Below, piece after piece: positions 16,658 to 24,206 of a stretch of 24,861 nucleotides of DNA (the stretch's first letter is position 1; each line of letters starts with the position of its first letter). The stretch spans positions 1 to 24,861 of the forward strand of contig CAYLUD010000023.1 of NCBI GenBank assembly GCA_964386785.1. Reading direction: 5' to 3'. The notes under the pieces were generated by a model, which was not told where the DNA came from, ran no database searches, and saw nothing but the letters and a program-made list of their open reading frames with translations. Origin of the DNA: SZAS-3 sp964386785. GTDB lineage: Bacteria > Chlamydiota > Chlamydiia > Chlamydiales > JAAKFR01. The translations under genes were made by a program, and so were the position numbers.

Positions 16658-19388
16658 ATGGCAGCAAATCCAGCAAATCCAGCAAATCCAGCAAATCCAG
16701 CAAATCCAGCAAATCCAGCAAATCCNNNNNNNNNNNNNNNNNNNNNNNNNNNNNNNNNNNNNNNNNNNNNNNNNNNNNNNNNNNNNNNNNNNNNNNNNNN
16801 NNNNNNNNNNNNNNNNNNNNNNNNNAGCAAATAGGCGGATGCTAGGTGCAGCAGCCCAACATTGGCATTGGGTGGCTATCGCTATCGCGGCATTGGCTAT
16901 GCTGAGCATCAGCCTTGGGGTTATGGGTTTATTGCAATCCCATGGAGTGACTCTTCCTCATTCAGCGGCGTCCTTGATTGGCTCTCTGGGCGCTACTTCA
17001 CATAATTGGGGTTCATGGGCTCTAACCCTGGGAGGTTTTGTTCTTATAGTTATTGCTGGTTATAGCTCGTATAAAAAACACATATCCAATTCGAAATTGG
17101 AATTACCAGATCATACAAATCATCCAGAGTTTCCCATTCCTCCTGGGACCTCACTCGAGGGTAAATTACGATTGGCGGTAGAGACAGAACCAGATAACGT
17201 CCTTGGTCTCCTTGATCAAGCCGTGGGCGATAAGGAAAATTCTATTTATAAAAATAATTTGATTGTGCCGAAATTGGTTCAATTAGCTCTACAATGCAAT
17301 AATACAGAATTGGCTTGTCAGATTATCCAACACCAGATCATTGCTGAGATATCCTCTCTACCCTGGTCATGGGTTAGCGCTTGGCAACTCGCTATTGATA
17401 AGACTGCAACAAGTGTAGTGGAATCTTTTTTATTAAATTATAGTCGATTCAATTTGGGCTCAGATTTTGGTTGCTTGGGCTCAGATTTTGGTTGCAAAGA
17501 TATAATCACAACAGCTTGTTACTATGCTTTTTCTTCCGCTTGCAGGCAGCCTTCTGAGAATCGCGAGGAGATAGTACAGTTGTTCAAAGAGCATGCCAGC
17601 AGAACTCAAGAAAGCGATGTTTTTCTATGGAACACTTTAAACACGGCTGTCCATAAGAATGATTCACAAGTAGCTTGTTCCGTCATAAAAAAAATTGATA
17701 GCATCAATATGCCATTGGCACGGGGCTATTTGCAGATGATGGACTTACAGCAACACTGCGACATGATGCTGAGTCTTATTGAAAGATTGTCGGATTTACT
17801 CAATCCTTCTAAACTAGACTACAGAGATGTTACACTGACCGATTTCCATATAGAATTGCTTCTCTGGATAGCCGATATTGGGCGGCGCTTGTTGCAGTCT
17901 AATATTGATGACGATCACCTAGCACCTCAGATTGCCAGGCTTTTCCCTCCCGGCAATCCACAGGATCACATATCGGCTTGCATGAGCCCTGATACGATGA
18001 GTCAATTGGTTGTATGCGCATACAACACAAATAAGATAACTTGTATGGAGCAGCTATTGAGCCATGGCCCGATAATGCCTGAGAGTGACGTAGAGATCAT
18101 ATTATATGCTGCTCGATGCAACCCAAGCCAAACACACCAGATAAGGATTAGAGAAGTATTCCATAGAGCTGGAATTCTGAGACCTGTTCTGAACAGTAAC
18201 AGCTATAGAATAGGGGGGCTCGAATCCCCTATGGCCTCTATAGGCCATTCCGATTCCATGGGAGGCCGTTCCCAAGAGGTCAGTATGGAGAGCATAGCAA
18301 ATGACCCCGCAGCGTTTCTCAAGAAGCTAAGCGAGCAAACAGAACTCCCCATAAGATTTATTGTATCTTCGTCATTGGGTAATGTCGCCCCGGTTGATAT
18401 GGGGGGGCCCTCCAAGCAAGTGTATGGGTGCCTTTTTGCTTCTTTGTGTGAAAAAAAAGTCCTCTATCTCTCAGACGACAGATTCCCATGCATCACTGCA
18501 CTTCACAACCTATTGCCAGTAACGACTAATGAATCAACCAAGAGTTTGTGTAAAATTTTGCCACTGCCAGATGTGCCGATCTTTCGCCAGCTCGGTACAT
18601 TTTATCAGATGTTGTTAGCAAAAAACGGATCCCGACTGGAGCCCTTCTTGACAGGTGTGGTATTTGATCCTAAGTTTTTTGACCTATTATGCTTTTTGGC
18701 TCAGAAACATGATGATATCGATACCATATTGGACGTTAATTTCTCACAAGAAGAGATACAACAACTTTGTGGTTGTTTCCCTAGTTCAAACGAACTAGTC
18801 CAATCTTGCCTAGGTTTACTCAAAGAACCAGGTAAGGAGGAAAAACAGAACAAGGTACTCGATCTGATGCAGTTCTCCGGGGAGTACGATGCAGAACAAG
18901 GCACCTATAACTTGGATAAACTATTAGTTTTTGCTAAAAAAACACTTAGAGGTTATCTCGATCCGGCCCTAATTTTGCTAGATTGTGAGGCTTTCAAAGA
19001 AACAGTGCAGAGTACTCCTGCCGGTGAGCTGTGCTTGAGTATTCAGGGACAAGAATTCACAGCGCAAAGAGTTGTGGATGCCCTAAAGATAAGCCCAATA
19101 GGTTCAGGAGACCTTAGTGTGTTTAAGGAACAAGTGAATTGGATCAAGGAAGAGATTGCGAAACAAGGCCAAGATTGGTGGAAGCACTTTGTTAGCGCAA
19201 TTACTGGTCAGGCAGCACTATCGCCAAATACGAAGCTCATCCTAGCACCCAATTCGCCCGAATTTTTGTGTTTTTCTTTCCGCACTTGCTTCTCTACACT
19301 CTGCCTACCCCCCGTTGTAGAGGATAAAAACTCTTTTTTAAAGATACTTGGAGAAGAGATCCTCAACAAGACTTTTAACACACTGTAG
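16658..19388 (+). CDS. Inc-like two-TM protein with N-terminal Ala-Asn-Pro repeats (interrupted by assembly gap)
   Basis: The true start is most likely the ATG at 16658, with AGGG nine bases upstream, giving MA followed by (Ala-Asn-Pro)n. The run enters a 100-N gap and the first bases after it (GCAAATAGG) resume the same Ala-Asn frame, leading into LGAAAQHW. The nominal gap length breaks the frame, so it must be a placeholder. Two hydrophobic segments follow (about residues 11-33 and 57-76 counted from the ATG at 16839), separated by about 24 residues: the bilobed pattern used to predict chlamydial inclusion membrane (Inc) proteins. About 770 mostly helical residues follow, perhaps with degenerate helical repeats, with no domain I can name. 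It lies between transposase debris and interrupts an otherwise minus-strand housekeeping block. Inc identity is predicted from topology only. Confidence 0.75.
16664..16725 (+). repeat. 9-bp coding microsatellite GCAAATCCA, at least 7 copies
   Basis: Seven perfect consecutive copies (the seventh lacks its last base at the gap) encode Ala-Asn-Pro repeats. The array continues into the N-run, and a partial unit, GCAAAT, reappears at 16827 after it. Confidence 0.95.
16726..16825. other. Assembly gap (100 N)
   Basis: Exactly 100 undetermined bases lie within a perfect 9-bp repeat array. A round 100 is the usual placeholder for a gap of unknown size, and here it is not compatible with the reading frame that both flanks share. 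Confidence 0.98.
17454..17495 (+). repeat. 21-bp perfect in-frame tandem duplication (LGSDFGC x2)
   Basis: Two identical 21-bp copies, 17454-17474 and 17475-17495, encode LGSDFGC twice within the Inc-like protein. Perfect identity indicates a very recent event. Confidence 0.93.
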
Positions 19389-19786
19389 TGCACTTACCAC
19401 AGTCTGCAGGTCTCCGTAAAGGATGTGATGCCATTTAGGCTTTGTTGGGAAAAAATCGAGAGAAGGTTGGCGCCATAGCCCTCTTGTCAACCATGCTGCT
19501 CATAACTGTTTGGCGGCCATCTTGAATTCGCACATACTTGTCATAGATCCCCAAGTAATTTTCTTATCAACTCAAAGAAAAGAAACCCTCAATCTATCTG
19601 CGCCCACAGGATGCTCAATTGTTGACAGCCGTTTGCAAGCTCGAAAATGAGGTTTTTAGGGCTTGTACTGCAGTCTTGCAGTATTTTGAATGGCAATCCA
19701 CCCCTATTCATTTTTCTCATGCCACCTACATCACCTATCGCGTAGGGTTAGGGAAGAGTCAGCCTCTATATCTGATGTCAAGTTGG
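19389..19786. other. Unassigned interval with possible gene remnants
   Basis: About 400 bp separate the Inc-like gene from tsaE. Two stretches look protein-like. On the minus strand a frame ends at TAA 19435-19437 and reads back about 40 codons through YLGIYDKYVRIQDGRQTVM. On the plus strand a frame from about 19574 reads YQLKEKKPSIYLRPQDAQLL and continues through VLQYFEWQSTPIHFSHATY to tsaE. Neither has a start with a ribosome site, and each is closed upstream by a stop. I recognise neither. They may be decayed genes left by the rearrangement that placed the Inc-like gene here, or chance open frames. Confidence 0.35.
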
Positions 19787-20227
19787 CTAATTACGCTGTC
19801 CATAGGCAGCGATAGATTGGATCTCTATGTGTCGTTCTTCTCCTTCTACAAGAAGAAATTGTAGGATGAGGGTATTCGATGGAAGAAGCGGAAGAACACG
19901 ATCACACCATTCGATACAAATCCATGGACTATGATACAGGAATTCTTCCAGTCCTAATTCTTGGAAGTGGGCTGCATCCCGAATACGATATAGGTCAAAA
20001 TGGGTAAGCCCAGAATGTAGATGCAAGTAGGTATAGGTAGGGCTCGTGATCTCTTCAGGAGGTATGCCTACTGCTTGCGCGATTCCCTTTACAAAGGACG
20101 TCTTACCCGCACCTAGTGTCCCCCGCAGTCCAAGGAGCGCTCCCTGAGGATGGTCCCTTACGACCTGGTATGCCAGGTCGTAAGTATCTTGCATCGAATG
20201 AAGCAGGTAGCGCTGAGAGGGAAACAT
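19787..20227 (-). CDS. tsaE: tRNA threonylcarbamoyladenosine biosynthesis ATPase TsaE
   Basis: TsaE is the ATPase that, with TsaB and TsaD, drives the t6A modification at position 37 of ANN-decoding tRNAs. The 146-residue protein has the Walker A GTLGAGKTSFVKG (residues 36-48), the TSPTYTY switch segment (61-67), the FDLYR motif (78-82) and the late IEWCDR motif (105-110), all diagnostic of the family (YjeE). The start at 20227 is chosen over the longer frame because it shares one base with the stop of the DUF2709 gene (TAATG) and gives normal length. The 400 bp downstream separate it from engB and the dnaQ-like gene; from memory, in Chlamydia tsaE lies next to the dnaQ-like gene. Confidence 0.95.
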   Translation of the reverse strand: MFPSQRYLLHSMQDTYDLAYQVVRDHPQGALLGLRGTLGAGKTSFVKGIAQAVGIPPEEITSPTYTYLHLHSGLTHFDLYRIRDAAHFQELGLEEFLYHSPWICIEWCDRVLPLLPSNTLILQFLLVEGEERHIEIQSIAAYGQRN

Positions 20228-20970
20228 TATTCCTCCTCGGTTTCTTCCTCTTCTTCCTCTCCCTGTTCCACCCAGTTTTTGACATAGGGAGCAAACGTCG
20301 AATCTGAAGAAAGCGTCTCTACAAATGCTGCGATACGATCTTCGTTGAGATGTCCTTGAATCCATTTAAGGAAAGATTCATCCAATTCAAATCGATTCTG
20401 GTTTTGCACCTCTATGAGGCTCATCGGTTTGAGGTAATTCTTTTTAAATTCCTCGAGAATCGTCTCTTTAGAGTGGTATAGCTTGCCGGTCATCAGAAAA
20501 GAAAAGACGGTCTTGGTAATGGGCTCTTTTCTTGGCTTAATATAGGAGGCAATTACCTGTGAATCTTCAGAAACAAAAAAACGTTTTGCGGGCACTCCGC
20601 CTATACGCTCTTTGTTTTCTGGACACTTGGCGACCCAATCATAAATCGCATCTTGTGGGTTAGGATGTGTATTGTCTCCAAATACCTTGCCAGTGAAGGG
20701 GCAGATATAGATTTTTTTTGTTTCCTGATTCACAGTTGGGGGGCCATATCCAATTTTAATCTCAGTTTCTCTCCATATTTGGCCGGTAGATTCTAGAGAA
20801 GAGATAGCCTCTTCTTCTGTGCGATAAATTTTTTTCCCAGGAACAAACGCAACAGGATGTAACCGATTCTGCTTCTCTAAGAAGAAGAAATACACCGTTA
20901 ATAGGTCAGGGGCTCGCTGTTTACGAATGAACGCGAGTAACTCTTTTTTCATTTTTTCTGAGATAGCCAT
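20227..20970 (-). CDS. DUF2709-family conserved chlamydial protein
   Basis: This 247-residue protein begins MAISEKMKKELLAFIRKQRA and contains a cysteine-bearing segment KIYICPFTGKVFGDNTHPNP and the stretch VAKCPENKERIGGVPAKRFF, which I recognise from memory as the DUF2709 family encoded next to tsaE in Chlamydia. The C-terminus is a run of glutamates. It has no signal peptide or membrane span, so it is probably cytoplasmic; its function is unknown. The start at 20970 is preferred to the ATG at 21021 because AGAGGA lies 7 bases before it. Its stop shares a base with the tsaE start, so the two are co-translated. The gene order is a main reason for assigning the window to Chlamydiota. Confidence 0.85.
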   Translation of the reverse strand: MAISEKMKKELLAFIRKQRAPDLLTVYFFFLEKQNRLHPVAFVPGKKIYRTEEEAISSLESTGQIWRETEIKIGYGPPTVNQETKKIYICPFTGKVFGDNTHPNPQDAIYDWVAKCPENKERIGGVPAKRFFVSEDSQVIASYIKPRKEPITKTVFSFLMTGKLYHSKETILEEFKKNYLKPMSLIEVQNQNRFELDESFLKWIQGHLNEDRIAAFVETLSSDSTFAPYVKNWVEQGEEEEEETEEE

Positions 20971-21277
20971 CAGAGGATCCTCTTGTGATACAATTTCTCT
21001 CCGAACCTCACAAGATTCCATGAGCCGCGATGTCGTAACGAAAAAACTGCCGAGGATATCCTGTGTGTTTCAAGACCAATTCTCCATCGGTCTCTGGTTT
21101 CTTACGGGTTAGCAGAGGACTCCTAAATATAGGGGAGAGCCTCACCATCTAACAGCGTAGAGGAAAAAGTCTACCATCTCTCGAGTTTTTCAAAGAAGAA
21201 AAATATGGATACTTCTCGAGAATTAGAAAAAAGAGTAGGAGTAGGACAGAAAATAGGTCTACCTAGGAGATGTTGAG
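20971..21277. promoter_or_regulatory. Divergent control region between the DUF2709 gene and gdh
   Basis: About 300 bp lie between two divergent genes (the longer DUF2709 start at 21021 would trim this). No RNA gene is evident. Two TCTCGAG motifs lie at 21179-21185 and 21214-21220, 35 bp apart; the second is the core of a 10-bp palindrome TTCTCGAGAA (21213-21222). A small imperfect hairpin CTCC/GGAG lies around 21120-21138. A good ribosome site AGGAG (21265-21269) precedes the gdh ATG by 8 bases. No clear -35/-10 pair was chosen. Confidence 0.4.
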
Positions 21278-23980
21278 ATGGCACCAAAAAGCCTACCTTT
21301 GCCTGGTTGGATTCCATGTAGAGAAGAGACCACGTTACAGGAGATGCACTTCCCTTTATACGAAGGGGAGGTGCACACCTATGCACTCCCCCTTACCGAA
21401 CTGCAGATGGTGAATGCAGATTGCAAGGGCTATTTTTCTTTGCCTACCGGAGCTCGCGATGTAGCCATCGATTGGTTTCAGTCTGAGACTCAAGGTCAGT
21501 CTTTGAGACAAGGAATCCTTTGGAGACTGCTTGCAACTCCTCAATATGACCCCCATCATACTGTGACCTCTCCATTGCGAGTCTGTCTACCGTGGCTCCA
21601 TAACATGGAGTGTGGAGGGGACCCAGAACAGTACATTGCATTATGGCATCGTTGGAGTCTCACAGCGGGGGGGGGTGAGGATTGGGCCCCCCTCTTTGAA
21701 TCGGTACTGACAGACCGTATTTGGATTCCGGCACGTACCTATCCAGGAGGGTGGGTCCGCTTTACATGGCCTGAAGAAACCTACCAAGGCAATCTAGGTG
21801 CATGGATTCGTGGACTAGAACGAGGAGGGCTACGCATTCGAGAATTCCATCTTCTCCGTATCTGCCCATGGGAGGCCAAAGATTGTTGGGTGGGGGCTTG
21901 TCGGATGGAAGGGGAAGAGCAGGATATTCAGGCCACGTTTCGGCAAGGATTGTATTTGGGGCTCCCCCTTTCGTTGGATTCACCTTTGGATCGCCTGTTT
22001 CTAACGCATCGCGAACTTCCCCTGATGGGATGGGCCTCGCTTCGTGGACAACTCCATCTATTAGCTGATTTATTTTCCTTGGTGATGCCCACGCATGGAA
22101 TCAGACAACGGTTGGAGGAAATTCTGTGTGCTCAATCTGGATTGGTGTGGACTTCTCTTGGTTTGTCCCCCCCTGCCACTCTACAGGTCTCCGCACCGAT
22201 ATCAAACGAAGACTCATTGGCTACGACATTCTTAGACATATGGACATGGGCCTTCCCTAATGCATATGTACAGACAGTACTCGAAGCACTCGTTTGGCGC
22301 TTAGATCCTCACATCGTACATCGTGGCCCCTGGGCTGTGGCATTTTCTCATCTTCCTTTCTCGATTTTTTATGTGTATAGCGTTGATTGTTACGGCTTTC
22401 ATATCCGTTTCATGGAAATTGCCCGAGGGGGGTTCCGTACTCTTTTCCCCAGAACGAATGAAGAAATAGAAGCGCATGTCGGGAAGGCTTGTAAAGAGTG
22501 TTATGATCTTGCGTGGACACAGCAGTTAAAAAACAAAGAAATACCCGAAGGAGGCAGTAAAGCACTCTTAATTGTGACTTCCGGACATGAGCTAACCCAG
22601 AATAGAGAGCACGCTCCTTCGTCGACTCATGGGGCTCTTTGGTTGGAAATACAACGTAAAGAACGTATGGAACGAGCACAGAAACGATGGGTTTCTTCTT
22701 TGCTGCGAACCCTGATGAGTACAGAAAACAAGAAAATAGAACACATTTACTTAGGACCAGATGAGGGAATGAGCACCGACATGATCGAATGGATAGCAGC
22801 AGAGAGTATGCGGCAGGGCTATCCAGTTGGAAAGCAATTGATGTCGGGAAAGTCTATAGGAGGGATCCATCACAAACAATATGGCGTTACCTCATTAGGA
22901 GTTCATGCATATCTCCTGGAAGTTCTTAATCAATTGGGATGGGACATGAAACCCTTTACTGTCAAAATGACGGGAGGGCCGAATGGAGATGTTGCAGGGA
23001 ATGAGATGCGCAATTTACTCGAACAGATGCCCTGTCGCGCATCCATTATATTGATCAAAGATGGCTCAGGCTTGTTGTACGATCCTGTAGGGGTGGATCG
23101 TCTGGCGCTCCTTCAACTTGTGCAAGAGTCGCTACCTGTATCTTCGTATCCCATCGATCTGTTACATGAGAATGGGTGGTTGTTGACCCTGGGGGATTCT
23201 CCTGTAAAGACTCAAAATATGGTAGGCTCCATTCGTTCTATTCCTGTTGGAAGCGCAGAGGCTCAGATGCTCTACGACACATATGTACATAGTACCTATG
23301 CCGATGTGTTTCTACCTTGTGGAGGGCGTCCCGGAACCTTATCAAAACAGAATATGCACGAGTGTTGGTCTGAAGAGAGGGGGCTTTCATCACGTATCAT
23401 GATTGAGGGAGCTAATCTCTATCCGACAGCTGAAGCAAGAGAGTTTCTTGAAAAAAAAGGAATGTGGATCATCAAAGATAGCTCAGCCAACAAAGGGGGG
23501 GTGATGAGTTCTTCCTTAGAGATTCTTGGAAATATGGTTCTTGGTCCAGACCTCTTTGAGCAAGAACGAAATGTATATATCTCTGAAGTATTACAGAGGA
23601 TTCGGGAGTCCGCGCGTCAAGAGGCAAAATGGTTATTGCAAGCACGGGCTGAGACAGGGATGGGGTTGACTCATCTATCGAACCGTATATCGCACATGAT
23701 TTTAGAACGCAGACAAGCGTGGTTGGAGCACCTGCCTCTTCTTCTAGAGAGAGAGCATCACCACATATTTTTGGAGTATTGCCTTCCTATCCTTCGCACT
23801 ACATATCGTACCAAAACATTAGATCGCGTTGCAGCAGACTATCAGAAGGCTGCTATAGCTACATTTCTTGCTTGTTCTTGGGTGTATCGTCATGGGTATT
23901 ACTCACAAGGAACAATCCAAGAAATGATACAACAACAATATCACCAGTGGTTCTCTAGAGGTTCTGTAGACCCACATTAG
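21278..23980 (+). CDS. gdhB: NAD-specific glutamate dehydrogenase, large (GDH2-like) type
   Basis: The enzyme oxidatively deaminates glutamate to 2-oxoglutarate and ammonia with NAD+, feeding amino-acid carbon into the TCA cycle, which suits an intracellular bacterium living on host amino acids. The C-terminal half carries the dehydrogenase core: EGGSKALLI (about residue 425), GPDEGMSTDMIEWIA (about 490), SGKSIGGIHHKQYGVTS, the Rossmann segment TGGPNGDVAGNEM (about 565), LPCGGRPGTL (about 682) and EGANLYPTAEAREF with SSANKGGVMSSSLEIL (about 710-745). The N-terminal half is the less conserved extension of large GDHs. At 900 residues it is shorter than the 115-kDa and 180-kDa classes. The EGGSK and GGV signatures resemble yeast Gdh2. 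It starts at an ATG with AGGAG 8 bases upstream and is a single-gene transcript. The gene symbol is a best guess; the family is secure. Confidence 0.9.
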   Translation: MAPKSLPLPGWIPCREETTLQEMHFPLYEGEVHTYALPLTELQMVNADCKGYFSLPTGARDVAIDWFQSETQGQSLRQGILWRLLATPQYDPHHTVTSPLRVCLPWLHNMECGGDPEQYIALWHRWSLTAGGGEDWAPLFESVLTDRIWIPARTYPGGWVRFTWPEETYQGNLGAWIRGLERGGLRIREFHLLRICPWEAKDCWVGACRMEGEEQDIQATFRQGLYLGLPLSLDSPLDRLFLTHRELPLMGWASLRGQLHLLADLFSLVMPTHGIRQRLEEILCAQSGLVWTSLGLSPPATLQVSAPISNEDSLATTFLDIWTWAFPNAYVQTVLEALVWRLDPHIVHRGPWAVAFSHLPFSIFYVYSVDCYGFHIRFMEIARGGFRTLFPRTNEEIEAHVGKACKECYDLAWTQQLKNKEIPEGGSKALLIVTSGHELTQNREHAPSSTHGALWLEIQRKERMERAQKRWVSSLLRTLMSTENKKIEHIYLGPDEGMSTDMIEWIAAESMRQGYPVGKQLMSGKSIGGIHHKQYGVTSLGVHAYLLEVLNQLGWDMKPFTVKMTGGPNGDVAGNEMRNLLEQMPCRASIILIKDGSGLLYDPVGVDRLALLQLVQESLPVSSYPIDLLHENGWLLTLGDSPVKTQNMVGSIRSIPVGSAEAQMLYDTYVHSTYADVFLPCGGRPGTLSKQNMHECWSEERGLSSRIMIEGANLYPTAEAREFLEKKGMWIIKDSSANKGGVMSSSLEILGNMVLGPDLFEQERNVYISEVLQRIRESARQEAKWLLQARAETGMGLTHLSNRISHMILERRQAWLEHLPLLLEREHHHIFLEYCLPILRTTYRTKTLDRVAADYQKAAIATFLACSWVYRHGYYSQGTIQEMIQQQYHQWFSRGSVDPH

Positions 23981-24004
23981 GAGCTCACCTTACGCAGGAG
24001 TGAG

Positions 24005-24206
24005 TTATTCGCGCATTTTTTTTAATTCATGAAACGCCATCTGATTAGCCCTTAAGATCAGCCGATATTTGCGTGCAAAATGGTTCAAAGCTGTTTTCAT
24101 CCTCAAAAATTCCAGCTTGCAATACGCGATGATAGATGCAAAAATGTGGTTCTTTTGAGATCGAACGACTTTGGTTGGAGATTTCTCAAGACTGGCATTT
24201 TGCTTA
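24005..24206 (-). pseudogene. IS4-like transposase, C-terminal fragment
   Basis: About 65 codons ending at TAA 24005-24007 read KQNASLEKSPTKVVRSQKNH followed by FASIIAYCKLEFLRMKT and LNHFARKYRLILRANQMAFHEL. This is the typical end of IS4-type DDE transposases (the KSLKxNASLAKSPTKTVRTQ-type segment followed by a basic helical tail). The rest of the gene is missing: at about 24206 the sequence changes abruptly into the terminal repeat of an IS5-family element. The remaining N-terminal part could lie beyond that element outside the window. Confidence 0.72.

Noticed and set aside
16664..16725. CRISPR array or origin iterons
   Set aside because: The 9-bp units have no spacers and are in frame with a protein; a coding microsatellite explains them.
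19619..19864. Plus-strand 81-codon frame entering tsaE
   Set aside because: It starts at a TTG without ribosome site and its last third is antisense to tsaE. The earlier part is treated as an unassigned remnant, not a gene.
23984..24004. CTCAC/GTGAG inverted repeat after gdh as a terminator
   Set aside because: The stem is only five pairs with an 11-base loop, and the T-run begins some 13 bases later inside the IS4-like fragment; not a convincing intrinsic terminator.
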